Made by a program: the position numbers and the translations under genes
Part shown: one piece after another, positions 56,401 to 64,000 of the stretch
Position numbering within the stretch: the first letter of the stretch is position 1
Layout of the letters: every line of letters starts with the position of its first letter
Notes under the pieces: model-generated
Seen by the model: the letters and a program-made list of their open reading frames with translations, nothing else
What the model was told of the DNA's origin: nothing
Databases searched by the model: none
Source of the DNA: Prevotella sp. UBA3675
Lineage (GTDB): Bacteria; Bacteroidota; Bacteroidia; Bacteroidales; Bacteroidaceae
Direction: 5' to 3'
DNA length: 64,000 nt
Assembly: GCA_002372235.1 (NCBI GenBank)
Contig: DFJI01000017.1
Span: 1,899-65,898, forward strand

Positions 56401-57884
56401 CACTTGTGGCAGACGGGCAGGCCGATGTCATTCCATTGGGAACAACTTACAAGCTGGTACGCGACACCGTACATTTTGTTCATAACGATATCCGTTTCAA
56501 CAAAGCTGCTATCTACGATAAGTATGGCAATACGGCCAGCATCAGCGGAGGCATTCATCATGAGCATCTGTCGAACATGACATTCGACCTCGACATTGAG
56601 ACACAGAGAATGCTGGCGTATGACTTTAAGGAATTTGGAGACGAACAGTTCTGCGGAAGCGTTGTTGCATCAGGACATGTTGATATGCATGGACGGCCCA
56701 AGGAAGTTACAATCAACATCGATGCCACCCCTCTTCTCCCTACTACATTTTTCTATAATGCGTCATCGGGCGGAAGCGTGAGTTCTCAGGAGTTCATAAC
56801 TTGGAGAGACAAGGGGAAAGCCTCAACTACTGAAGAAGCCGGGGAAAAGGAAAGTAAAGTAAAGGACATCCCGTCAGACTTGTTCCTCAACTTCCGCATC
56901 AATGCCAATAGTGATGCTACCGTGCGACTTCTTATGGATGCAAAGATGGGTGACTATATCACGCTCAATGGTTCGGGCATGATACGTGCTTCCTACCACA
57001 ACAAAGGTGCTTTCCACATGTTTGGCACATATCAAGTGGAACGCGGCACCTATGGCATTACGATTCAGAACATCATTAAGAAGAATTTCAAATTCAAGGA
57101 AGGTGGAACCATCGTATTCGGCGGAGCACCTATGGAAGCCAATCTGCAGTTGCAAGCCATACACACGGTAAATGGTGTGTCGCTGTCCGATCTGAACTTA
57201 GGCAATTCTTTCTCCAATAATACGGTAAGAGTGAACTGCCTCATGAATATCTTAGGACAGGCCGGTGCTCCACGCATTGAGTTCGACCTCGACATACCTA
57301 ACGTGAATAGTGAGGAAAAGCAGATGATACGCTCAGTTATCACAAGTGAACAGGAAATGAATCAGCAAGTGCTCTACCTCCTCGGCATCGGTCGCTTCTA
57401 TACTCAAGACATCAACAATGCCAGCTCACAGACCTACGACCAGACGCAATTAGCAATGCAATCATTCCTCTCAGGAACACTTTCCACCCAGATTAATGAA
57501 GTGATTTCACATGTCGTGAAGAATGACAATTGGAACTTCGGTGCCAATATATCAACAGGAAATGAAGGATGGCACAATGCTGAATATGAAGGCATTGTGA
57601 GCGGACGCATGCTGAACAACCGTCTGCTCATCAATGGGCAGTTCGGCTATCGCGATAATGCCACACGTGCCAATCATACTTTCATTGGTGACTTCGACAT
57701 TCGTTATTTACTAAGGCCGAATGGCAACTTGGCACTGAAAGTGTACAACCAGACCAACGACCGCTACTTCACCCGTTCTTCACTCAACACACAAGGCATT
57801 GGCTTCATTATCAAGCGAGACTTCGACGGTATAGGCGATCTGTTCTCAAGAAAAAGAAGAGACAACAACTCAAAAAAGAAGTGA
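53481..57884 (+). CDS. tamB: Translocation/assembly module protein TamB
   Basis: 1467-residue envelope-spanning AsmA/TamB-family protein. One N-terminal membrane helix (about 8-28) is followed by a very long repetitive beta-rich groove and a C-terminal DUF490/TamB domain (about 1130-1420; FHMFGTYQVERGTYGITIQNI, read here in two parts, and PRIEFDLDIPNVNSEE). Such proteins help outer-membrane protein insertion or lipid transport between membranes. I use a TTG start at 53481, because the first ATG (residue 23) would delete most of the anchor. The lysine-rich C-terminus is encoded by a tandem repeat that runs past the stop. Confidence 0.88.
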   Translation: MKILRHILSGLIWSLIALYVLLMTLTHIPAFQTKLANKVATEIGKKLGTKVQMERVNLGFLNRIIIDGFHIYDQQGESLLRVGRLSVRAEWSALLNGRISISSAQLFGAQANLYKTHAEAPANYQFVIDSLASKDTTSSAPLQLRINSLIVRHSSISYHRRDVPLLDKISTDHLSFNNISAHIILKELNEDTLNVNIKRLALNELSGLKLKSLTLKLEAGKKSSRLSELKLQLPESTLFINEAEANYDAKHLKETLRYRVDSLAFGVCLNDLSFLHPSLKNVREVIECKTLVQGSSQSIRIPSVIINSTNNLITLKATGWAEHLDQSYPEWQAVVNQFSMNENTFRLLKSEIPALPEILGNIGNLNIHGRFEGWQTGDMQATSTLTTDIGNLEANFQIDANKAFKGNLTSNGIDLKGLLNNERFGNISGNINIQGDRTGVNVMGEIPAFEYKNYAYQNINLNASLLTNDLLHGDFHQMSATGVLKIDDENIKTMLNGEWKKTGKNMKIKAEGNVRDFSPLTLHLSDKWGKSVFTASFATDITASNLNDAQGSITLYDFAMADSTDVFTIKNVQLTTGFEGQRHHFQVKGDMGTMELNGEFNWDTLPQSFINVLGAHLPTLPGLPPMNDRVTNDFDIKLELYSTRWMQKLLNIPVNLDEPMTLSGSINDTNRNLSITGNIPAFTYKGSSYRNAVVAFTSPSDSILCDISLKKIMDNGTGMDIGLKANASDNRLQTSVNWNNHAKGRIFMQGNLNAITQLYSDHNRKAQAHIHIQPSHITMGAAKWDVLPSNIFYSEKKLIVDEFSVKHEQQHLTIDGVASASPTDTLAVDMKEMDVGYIMELINFHPVEFNGLATGNVYATQLFERPIAWTNLTVDQFTFENGRMGTLYANAQWNNERQQIDIDAKTEDGPEVMTLIDGYVSPVRKDIDLNIRGRGTHIEFLKTYTSSFLKNIEGHAYGDLKLVGPLGKMDLIGTLVADGQADVIPLGTTYKLVRDTVHFVHNDIRFNKAAIYDKYGNTASISGGIHHEHLSNMTFDLDIETQRMLAYDFKEFGDEQFCGSVVASGHVDMHGRPKEVTINIDATPLLPTTFFYNASSGGSVSSQEFITWRDKGKASTTEEAGEKESKVKDIPSDLFLNFRINANSDATVRLLMDAKMGDYITLNGSGMIRASYHNKGAFHMFGTYQVERGTYGITIQNIIKKNFKFKEGGTIVFGGAPMEANLQLQAIHTVNGVSLSDLNLGNSFSNNTVRVNCLMNILGQAGAPRIEFDLDIPNVNSEEKQMIRSVITSEQEMNQQVLYLLGIGRFYTQDINNASSQTYDQTQLAMQSFLSGTLSTQINEVISHVVKNDNWNFGANISTGNEGWHNAEYEGIVSGRMLNNRLLINGQFGYRDNATRANHTFIGDFDIRYLLRPNGNLALKVYNQTNDRYFTRSSLNTQGIGFIIKRDFDGIGDLFSRKRRDNNSKKK

Positions 57885-57960
57885 CAGTAATTCAAAAAGA
57901 AACGACAGTAATTCATAAAAAGAAACGACAGTAATTTAAAAAGCAGCAACAATAACGAAT
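57851..57960. repeat. About 22-base tandem repeat across the tamB 3' end
   Basis: Five units of 21-23 bases starting AAAAAG at 57851, 57872, 57894, 57917 and 57938. The tamB stop codon (57882-57884) lies inside the second unit, so the last codons and the non-coding flank are copies of one another. Confidence 0.75.
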
Positions 57961-57978
57961 GAATATATGACATAAAAA

Positions 57979-58008
57979 AAGGACTGAGCCACAAATGACT
58001 CAGTCCTT
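57979..58008. terminator. Bidirectional terminator, tamB / rho
   Basis: Ten-base-pair stem 57979-57988/57999-58008 with a 10-base loop, A-run on the left and T-rich sequence on the right, between convergent genes. Confidence 0.8.
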
Positions 58009-58037
58009 ATTATTTAAACAAAGTTGTTTCTCAATCT

Positions 58038-59939
58038 TTATCCATTCATTGACATCAAGAACTCCTCATTATTCCGAGCTTGAACAAGACGGTCGCGAAC
58101 AGTATTCATTGCCTCCATTGGGTTCATATCAGCAATAAACTTACGGATAATCCACATGCGGTTGAGTGTTGTAGCATCCTGCAACAAATCATCGCGACGC
58201 GTGCTTGACTGAACAAGATCAATGGCAGGGAACACACGCTTATTTGAAAGCGCACGAGAAAGCTGAATCTCAGAGTTACCCGTTCCCTTGAATTCCTCAA
58301 AGATGACTTCATCCATCTTAGAACCTGTATCGACCAAGGCTGTTGCAATAATGGTGAGCGAGCCTCCTCCCTCTATATTACGAGCTGCACCGAAGAAACG
58401 CTTCGGCTTCTGCAAGGCATTAGCATCTACACCACCCGTCAGCACCTTACCACTTGCAGGTGAAACAGTGTTATATGCGCGAGCCAAACGTGTGATAGAA
58501 TCCAAGAAAATCACTACATCGTGTCCGCATTCCACCATTCGCTTAGCCTTCTCAAGAACAATACCGGCAATTTTCACATGACGGTCAGCAGGCTCATCAA
58601 ATGTTGAAGCTATCACTTCAGCATTGACAGTACGGCTCATATCGGTAACCTCTTCAGGGCGCTCGTCAATCAGCAACATCATGATGTAAGCTTCCGGATG
58701 ATTAGCAGCAATGGCATTGGCAATATCCTTCATAAGAATCGTCTTACCAGTCTTAGGCTGAGCCACGATCAATGCACGCTGTCCCTTACCTATGGGCGAG
58801 AACAAATCAACGATACGTGTCGAAGGATTTGTCGTTGAAGGATCACCGCATAACATAAATTTCTCCTCGGGGAATAGAGGTGTCAGATGTTCAAAGGACA
58901 CACGATCACGCACTTCATCAGGGTCTCGCCCGTTAATCATATTAACAGTTGACATGGCAAAGTACTTTTCACCATCATGAGGAGGACGAACCGTACAATC
59001 AACGACATCACCAGTCTTCAATCCGTATTTTTTAATCTGTTGCGGAGCAACATAGATGTCATCAGGAGAAGACAGATAGTTATAATCGCTTGAACGGAGG
59101 AATCCATAGCCGTCTTGCAAAATCTCTAATACACCATTACCAGAAATGAAATCTCCGAAGTCATAGCTTGCAGGTTGAGAAACTGGTGCTGGCTGATAGA
59201 CAGATTCTGAATGCTGCACTACCGGACGATCAAAGATGTCAAGTGTCGGTATAGCCGCCTGGTCCTCAATAGGCAGATCAACGACAGGAATGAAATCTGT
59301 GCCATCACAGGGATCCCCCTCCCAAATACCATCAGGATTGGCATCGTAATATGCCATCATGTCTTCTCTGGTATATTGGTTAGCCATTTTCTCCTGTAGT
59401 TGCTCCAGCATCTCCTTATCAGGTGTCTCTTTGTCCATGAACTTTTCTTCTTCCATTTCCTCAGGGACAATCTGCTCTTCTTCGGGTTCCTCATTCATCA
59501 TAGCCTCATTCTTTGCAGCTTCTGCTGCGGCGATTGCCGCCAGTTCTGCCTTAGACTTACGACCACGGTGTTTCGGGAATGCAGCTAAAGGATCTACTTC
59601 AACACTTGCCACGTCATTAGCTGTGTCTTGCTGAGACTCAACAGGTTCTGCATCAAACAGTGATGGAGTTTCAACACTATTAGCCTTCTGGCCGTTTGAA
59701 TCATAGTTTTCTCCGTCTTTACCTTTGACCGTATATACCTTATCAGTATCTTTCTTGGTGATTCTCGTACGCTTGCGTTTCGCGGTTGCTCCAGAAGCAC
59801 TGTCTATAGCAGCCTGATCAAGAATTTCATAGACAACTTTCTCTAACTCGTCATCCTGAGATACTTCCACGCCCAATTCTGCAGCAATACTGAGCAGTTG
59901 GGCTGGTTCCATCTGTTCTAATTCTTCTTTTGTATACAT
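58038..59939 (-). CDS. rho: Transcription termination factor Rho
   Basis: RNA-dependent hexameric helicase, 633 residues against about 420 in E. coli. Residues 1-45 are the Rho N-terminal helical domain, about 46-260 an inserted charged, low-complexity region, 260-320 the cold-shock RNA-binding domain ([21 protein letters not shown]), and the rest the ATPase with Walker A AQPKTGKT (393-400), [20 protein letters not shown] and the C-terminal NGRRD-equivalent [10 protein letters not shown]. Long inserts are known in Bacteroidota Rho. Promoter candidate: minus-strand TACTTTTG at 60027-60034. Confidence 0.95.
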   Translation of the reverse strand: MYTKEELEQMEPAQLLSIAAELGVEVSQDDELEKVVYEILDQAAIDSASGATAKRKRTRITKKDTDKVYTVKGKDGENYDSNGQKANSVETPSLFDAEPVESQQDTANDVASVEVDPLAAFPKHRGRKSKAELAAIAAAEAAKNEAMMNEEPEEEQIVPEEMEEEKFMDKETPDKEMLEQLQEKMANQYTREDMMAYYDANPDGIWEGDPCDGTDFIPVVDLPIEDQAAIPTLDIFDRPVVQHSESVYQPAPVSQPASYDFGDFISGNGVLEILQDGYGFLRSSDYNYLSSPDDIYVAPQQIKKYGLKTGDVVDCTVRPPHDGEKYFAMSTVNMINGRDPDEVRDRVSFEHLTPLFPEEKFMLCGDPSTTNPSTRIVDLFSPIGKGQRALIVAQPKTGKTILMKDIANAIAANHPEAYIMMLLIDERPEEVTDMSRTVNAEVIASTFDEPADRHVKIAGIVLEKAKRMVECGHDVVIFLDSITRLARAYNTVSPASGKVLTGGVDANALQKPKRFFGAARNIEGGGSLTIIATALVDTGSKMDEVIFEEFKGTGNSEIQLSRALSNKRVFPAIDLVQSSTRRDDLLQDATTLNRMWIIRKFIADMNPMEAMNTVRDRLVQARNNEEFLMSMNG

Positions 59940-60055
59940 AATAAACGTATAACTTTATTTAAGTTGAAATGTTTTTTTGGGTTAAAGCGTTTCCAAAAAT
60001 CAGAAACGTGGTGATAAAACTGAGTGCAAAAGTACAAATTAATATTTATACAAAA

Positions 60056-60113
60056 GAATGAAGAATTAAGAATTAATTTCCGATTTGCAAAAATTAACCA
60101 TTAATCTTCATTC
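60056..60113 (-). terminator. Possible terminator of the REC-kinase gene
   Basis: A/T-rich nested inverted repeat: 60056-60069 with 60101-60113 (one bulged base) and 60073-60079 with 60091-60097, followed on the minus strand by TTTTG. It is just upstream of the rho promoter. Confidence 0.4.
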
Positions 60114-60157
60114 TTGTAACTATTCATCCTTTCGTTTTCAGACAGTCTCAACAATAC

Positions 60158-61297
60158 TCAATCTTTCTTTAAGGGAATAAAAACGCTGAACGTAGAACCT
60201 TCATTTAGAGTTGACTCCACCTGGACATCGCCTCCTATCTTACGTGCAAAATCAGCACAAAGTTGCAGACCTAAGCCTGAGCCCTCTTCACCATCTGTTC
60301 CATAGGTAGTTTCACCTTTATGGAAAATACTTCCGAGACGGTCAGGCTCAATACCTACACCATGATCACGTACACTGACCTTTGCGAATTGCCCCTCTTC
60401 TTTCATCGTAATTTCAATGACCGAATTCTCAGGACTAAACTTCACTGCATTAGACATAAAATTCCGAACAATCGTTTTAAGCATATCATTGTCAGCCCTG
60501 ACGACAAGCGGCGCTTGCGTTCCGACATACTGGAGCTTAATCTTTTTCGTGAGGGCAATCATCTCGAAGATGTCAACGACTCCAGGAATAATATCGTTCA
60601 AATCCAAATCTTGAAGCAACACGTTCAATCGTCCCGTCTGACTCTTTGTCCATTTCAACAGATTATCGAGCAAGTCATGACATTCTTCCGATTCTTTGTT
60701 TGCCTTATCCAAGAGTTCGAACAGCTCAGGTCCTATCATTTCAGGAGACATGGACGTGACCACCAGATTGAGAACCATACGAATAGAAGCCATTGGTGAA
60801 CGCAGGTCGTGGGCAATCACTGAATACATCTTGTCACGATTGTTGATCGTAGCACGCAATTCCTCGTTCTGCTTCTGAATGAGACGTTTTGCCGCTACCA
60901 ATGTAATTTGGTGCATCACACGAACCACGAGCTCCTCTTTATTAAAAGGCTTCGTCAAAAAGTCGTTAGCGCCTACCTGGAAACCATGAACGAGATCACT
61001 GGGATTATTCAATGCCGTTAGGAAGATGATGGGAATATCAGCCGTCTCCGGATCCTTCTTCAAAATGACAGCAGTATCGAAGCCGCTAATGTCGGGCATC
61101 ATCACATCGAGCAGAATAAGATCTGGCTTTTCAGCCTTTGCTTGTTCAATGCACATATTGCCGCAGTTGGCCGTACAAACCTGAAATTTCTCATTGGTCA
61201 GCAGAATCTTAAGCAATAGCACATTGCTTACGACATCATCAACAATTAAGATCTTATAGTCAGATCGGTTTATTTTCGCCTCAAGTTTCTCTTCCAT
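60158..61297 (-). CDS. Response regulator-histidine kinase (REC-HisKA-HATPase)
   Basis: 379-residue soluble signalling protein. Residues 13-130 are a receiver domain with phospho-acceptor D64 (LILLDVMMPD) and K116; a short coiled region leads to the HisKA box with H163 in IAHDLRSPMAS; the ATPase has NFMSNAVKFSP (N box), GVGIEPDR and GSGLGLQL. No membrane segment or sensor domain, so input probably comes through the receiver. No separate output regulator is adjacent. Start at MEEKLEAK; another in-frame ATG lies 15 codons upstream. Confidence 0.88.
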   Translation of the reverse strand: MEEKLEAKINRSDYKILIVDDVVSNVLLLKILLTNEKFQVCTANCGNMCIEQAKAEKPDLILLDVMMPDISGFDTAVILKKDPETADIPIIFLTALNNPSDLVHGFQVGANDFLTKPFNKEELVVRVMHQITLVAAKRLIQKQNEELRATINNRDKMYSVIAHDLRSPMASIRMVLNLVVTSMSPEMIGPELFELLDKANKESEECHDLLDNLLKWTKSQTGRLNVLLQDLDLNDIIPGVVDIFEMIALTKKIKLQYVGTQAPLVVRADNDMLKTIVRNFMSNAVKFSPENSVIEITMKEEGQFAKVSVRDHGVGIEPDRLGSIFHKGETTYGTDGEEGSGLGLQLCADFARKIGGDVQVESTLNEGSTFSVFIPLKKD

Positions 61298-61391
61298 TGT
61301 CTGTTGATTAGTAGGTATGATTAATTGTTTTTCGACATGCAAATATAACGTAATTATTTTTAATCGCCAAACAAATATGCTATTTTTTGTT

Positions 61392-63803
61392 TCAAAGGCA
61401 TAAGCTCCCTACCTGATAGACAACAGCAGAAACGATCCATGCCAGACATGTCGTATAACCAGCAGCAAAGAGTGCCCACCGCCACGATGAAGTTTCGTTC
61501 TTGATTGCCACTATCGTAGCTATACAAGGAAAGTAAAGCAGGATGAAGAGCAAGTAGCAATAGGCAGCCAGTGGAGTGATGCCGTCTTGAAGCATTTGTT
61601 GGCGCAGATGTGTATATTTCTCGCTGTCATCACTGAAAGAATCGTCATCAGCAAATGATTTGTCTCCACTATACAGTACGCCCATTGTCGAAGCCACGAT
61701 TTCCTTCGCGCCGACACCCGCTATGAGCGAGACGTCCATTTTCCAGTTGAAGCCTTGGGGCTTAAACACAGGCTCTATCGTCTTGCCGATACGACCGATA
61801 ATAGATTGTTCCTGCTGTTGCTGAACTGTGAGTGACTCATCATGAGGGAAATACTCCATTGCCCACACAATGACCGATGCCACGAGAATGATGCCGCCCA
61901 TCTTCTTCAGATATTCCTTTCCCTTCTCCCACGTATGGCGACCTATAGCCTTGGCTGTTGGCCATCTGTATGGAGGCAATTCCATCACAAATGGCGTATC
62001 TTGCCCTTTCACAAGATAAGAGGAGAACAACTTACTCACCACTACTGACATACAGATGCCGACCACATACAGTGAAAGCATCACCCAGGAACGATATTGA
62101 AGCGTGAAGAAAGTTCCTGCTATCATTATATAAATAGGTAAGCGTGCCGAACAGGACATGAAGGGAAGTATCATCATCGTAATCAGCCGTGACCTCCGAC
62201 TCTCAATCGTTCTGGTAGCCATCACGGCTGGTACATTGCATCCGAATCCCATAATCAATGGAATAAAGGACTTACCGTGAAGTCCCATCTTGTGCATCAG
62301 CTTATCCATGATGAAGGCTGCACGCGCCATATAGCCAGAATCCTCCATCAAAGAGATAAAGAAATACAGGATTAGTATCTGAGGTAAAAACACAATGACC
62401 GAACCCACACCTGCTATAGCTCCATCAACGACCAGAGAGCGAAGTGGACCATCGGGCATCATAGTGCCTACCCTATCCCCCAACCAGCCGACTGCCGCTT
62501 CAATCCAGTCCATCGGGTACTGTCCCAAAGAGAAAGTCGTCTCGAACATCACATAGAGCAGGAAGAAGAAGATTGGAAATCCCAAATACTTATGCGACAA
62601 GACCCGGTCAATAATATGGGTAGTGCGATAAGTGTCTTCTTTGGTTCCTGTCTCATACTCAGCCTCAGTCAGCGCACCATTGATAAATCCGTACTTAGCA
62701 TCCATGATGGCAGTTTCCGAGTCACTTCCCGTCTCTTCCTGCACGCGAGCAGAAGCCCTGTCGCGCGCCACTAAGATATTTGCGACTTCTGCTTCTTTTG
62801 CCATGAAGTTCTCAATATGGGTGTCGTGTTCCAGTAATTTAATGGCCAGATACCTCGTAGAATAACGCTGGCGCAAATCACTGTCACGTTTCAGATACTT
62901 CTGGATATGGCTGATACCATCTTCTATCTCGTGTCCATAGTTGATATGCAAATGCCGGGCGTGTCTATTTGCTCCCTCATAGACCTGAATGACAGCACGG
63001 AACAGTTCTTTAATGCCGGCACCTTTTTTGAACGATGTAGGAACAATCGGCATTCCGAAGAGCGTTGAAAGTGTTTCCAGGTTCACATGGTCTCCGCGAC
63101 GTTCAAACTCATCGTACATATTCAGTGCTCCCACCAGTCTCATATTCATATCTACGAGCTGAGTGGTTAAGTACAGATTGCGTTCCAGATTTGTAGAGTC
63201 AATCACGTTGATCACCACATCTGGTATTTGCTCTGTCAAGTACCTACGTACATACAGCTCCTCCGGAGAGTAGCAAGAAAGCGAATAAGTACCTGGTAAG
63301 TCTATCAGATTGAACTCATAGCCGAACATTGAAGCATGGGCCTCCGACGCATCAACCGTCACGCCAGAATAGTTGCCCACATGGCCATGAGCCCCTGAGG
63401 CATAGTTGAAGAGCGAAGTTTTGCCGCAGTTGGGATTACCAATGAGCGCAACATTGATGACGCGACGTTTCTCCAAAGCCACGTGCTGCAGATAGTCGTC
63501 TTCATGGAGAGTCGAATCGATGGTAAGCGCCGAAAGATTCTCCTTCTCTGCAAGACGCTGAACAATCTTATCCTTTTCCGCTTCGCTCACCACCTCAATC
63601 ATCTCGGCCTCCTGATGTCTCAACGACACCTCATAGCCCATAATCTTATATTTCACAGGATCCTGCAAAGGTGCATTGAGCAGTACTTCCACTTCTTTTC
63701 CCTTGACAAATCCCATTTCTATGATACGCTTGCGAAAGCCGCCATGTCCTTGCACTTTCACGATGATGCCTTTTTCGCCAGTATGTAGTTCTGAGAGTTT
63801 CAT
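61392..63803 (-). CDS. feoB: Fused FeoA-FeoB ferrous iron transporter
   Basis: 803-residue inner-membrane Fe2+ importer. Residues 1-75 are a FeoA SH3-like domain (GFRKRIIEMGFVKGKEV), a linker follows, and the G domain has G1 GNPNCGKTS (122-130), G3 DLPG (169-172) and G4 NMYD. The membrane part holds two gate repeats, including GFGCNVPAVMATRTIE and PFMSCSARLPIY. FeoA-FeoB fusion is usual in Bacteroidota. Box TATTTTTG on the minus strand at 63824-63831 is a possible promoter; regulation by an iron sensor is likely but no operator was recognised. Confidence 0.95.
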   Translation of the reverse strand: MKLSELHTGEKGIIVKVQGHGGFRKRIIEMGFVKGKEVEVLLNAPLQDPVKYKIMGYEVSLRHQEAEMIEVVSEAEKDKIVQRLAEKENLSALTIDSTLHEDDYLQHVALEKRRVINVALIGNPNCGKTSLFNYASGAHGHVGNYSGVTVDASEAHASMFGYEFNLIDLPGTYSLSCYSPEELYVRRYLTEQIPDVVINVIDSTNLERNLYLTTQLVDMNMRLVGALNMYDEFERRGDHVNLETLSTLFGMPIVPTSFKKGAGIKELFRAVIQVYEGANRHARHLHINYGHEIEDGISHIQKYLKRDSDLRQRYSTRYLAIKLLEHDTHIENFMAKEAEVANILVARDRASARVQEETGSDSETAIMDAKYGFINGALTEAEYETGTKEDTYRTTHIIDRVLSHKYLGFPIFFFLLYVMFETTFSLGQYPMDWIEAAVGWLGDRVGTMMPDGPLRSLVVDGAIAGVGSVIVFLPQILILYFFISLMEDSGYMARAAFIMDKLMHKMGLHGKSFIPLIMGFGCNVPAVMATRTIESRRSRLITMMILPFMSCSARLPIYIMIAGTFFTLQYRSWVMLSLYVVGICMSVVVSKLFSSYLVKGQDTPFVMELPPYRWPTAKAIGRHTWEKGKEYLKKMGGIILVASVIVWAMEYFPHDESLTVQQQQEQSIIGRIGKTIEPVFKPQGFNWKMDVSLIAGVGAKEIVASTMGVLYSGDKSFADDDSFSDDSEKYTHLRQQMLQDGITPLAAYCYLLFILLYFPCIATIVAIKNETSSWRWALFAAGYTTCLAWIVSAVVYQVGSLCL

Positions 63804-63847
63804 GATTTTTCTGTATTTTATTGCAAAAATACATCTTTTATACGGAA

Positions 63848-63882
63848 AAAGACCGAAAACGCACTTGCTTTTCTCGGTCTTT
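63848..63882 (-). terminator. Hairpin upstream of feoB, possible terminator
   Basis: AAAGACCG (63848-63855) pairs with CGGTCTTT (63875-63882). On the minus strand the hairpin ends in five T residues, so it could end a transcript entering from the right. Confidence 0.5.
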
Positions 63883-63953
63883 ACCTACAAATGATGATAG
63901 CACCAATCGTTTCCGAGCGACTGATTCATCATTAATCATTACTTCAATATCTT

Positions 63954-63961
63954 TATCTTTG
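63954..63961 (+). promoter_or_regulatory. Promoter-like box at the right edge
   Basis: TATCTTTG fits TAnnTTTG and points to a plus-strand gene beginning beyond the window. No clear -33 and no ORF start in the last 39 bases. Confidence 0.35.
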
Positions 63962-64000
63962 CAAATTTCAGAAGCAGCTGCTTCGTTCCCGCATTACGAA

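Overview
This window is chromosomal DNA from a member of the Bacteroidota, most likely order Bacteroidales and close to Prevotella/Segatella. The evidence is the repeated Bacteroidota-type promoter signature (TAnnTTTG near -7, often TTTG about 19 bases upstream), a complete Na+-translocating NADH:quinone reductase operon, a fused FeoA-FeoB, a Rho factor with a long disordered insert, a DUF4270-type lipoprotein and the local gene orders. No rRNA, tRNA, insertion sequence, prophage or CRISPR array was found. Nearly all the space is ordinary housekeeping and biosynthetic genes on both strands.

Layout. 1-5.9 kb: secreted family 2 glycoside hydrolase, C1-family aminopeptidase and a small transpeptidase-only penicillin-binding protein. 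6.1-11 kb: acyl-ACP thioesterase, a coupled membrane acyltransferase/SGNH hydrolase pair, menB and galE. 11-14 kb: a ThiE-like protein, PRPP synthetase and a TlpA-like lipoprotein. 14-18 kb: panC-panD diverging from a truncated starch-synthase-like protein and a DUF4270 lipoprotein, then an unpredicted 42-residue ORF. 18-22 kb: HAD phosphatase, 4-alpha-glucanotransferase and a TPR protein. 22.5-27.6 kb: leuA-leuC-leuD plus a second isopropylmalate-synthase homologue, without leuB. 28-44 kb: a long plus-strand run of purU, hisH-hisA-hisF-hisIE, ftsE, lysC, lysA, an unknown GT-B-like protein, fbp, rlmN, pdxA, a UPF0104 membrane protein, a sigma-54 activator, lptE, an unknown protein and secG. 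44.6-53.3 kb (minus strand): TRIC-like channel, rarA, a LolA-like protein and nqrABCDEF. 53.5-64 kb: tamB, then rho, a REC-histidine kinase and feoAB on the minus strand.

How the genes work together. Several sets are translationally coupled through 4-base ATGA-type overlaps or other short overlaps (panC/panD, malQ/HAD, leuA/leuC, hisH/hisA, acyltransferase/SGNH, orphan GT-B protein/fbp). The window supplies pantothenate, leucine, histidine (late steps), lysine and pyridoxal synthesis, Na+-dependent respiration with menaquinone, and envelope biogenesis (LptE, SecG, LolA-like, TamB, PBP).

No new multi-gene system is evident. The unexplained signal lies between genes. Four arrays of 21-25 base tandem repeats abut or follow gene 3' ends (menB, DUF4270, tamB, and the secG/TRIC interval). 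Two convergent neighbours at 17.6-18.0 kb both have their 3' ends duplicated. A 120-base element at 44.3 kb has perfect 37-base inverted arms. A 530-base gap at 22.0-22.5 kb holds several perfect inverted repeats, at the place where leuB might be expected. A cloverleaf-like element with a CRISPR-repeat-like core sits at the left edge. Coordinates and motifs were read by eye; no database search was run.
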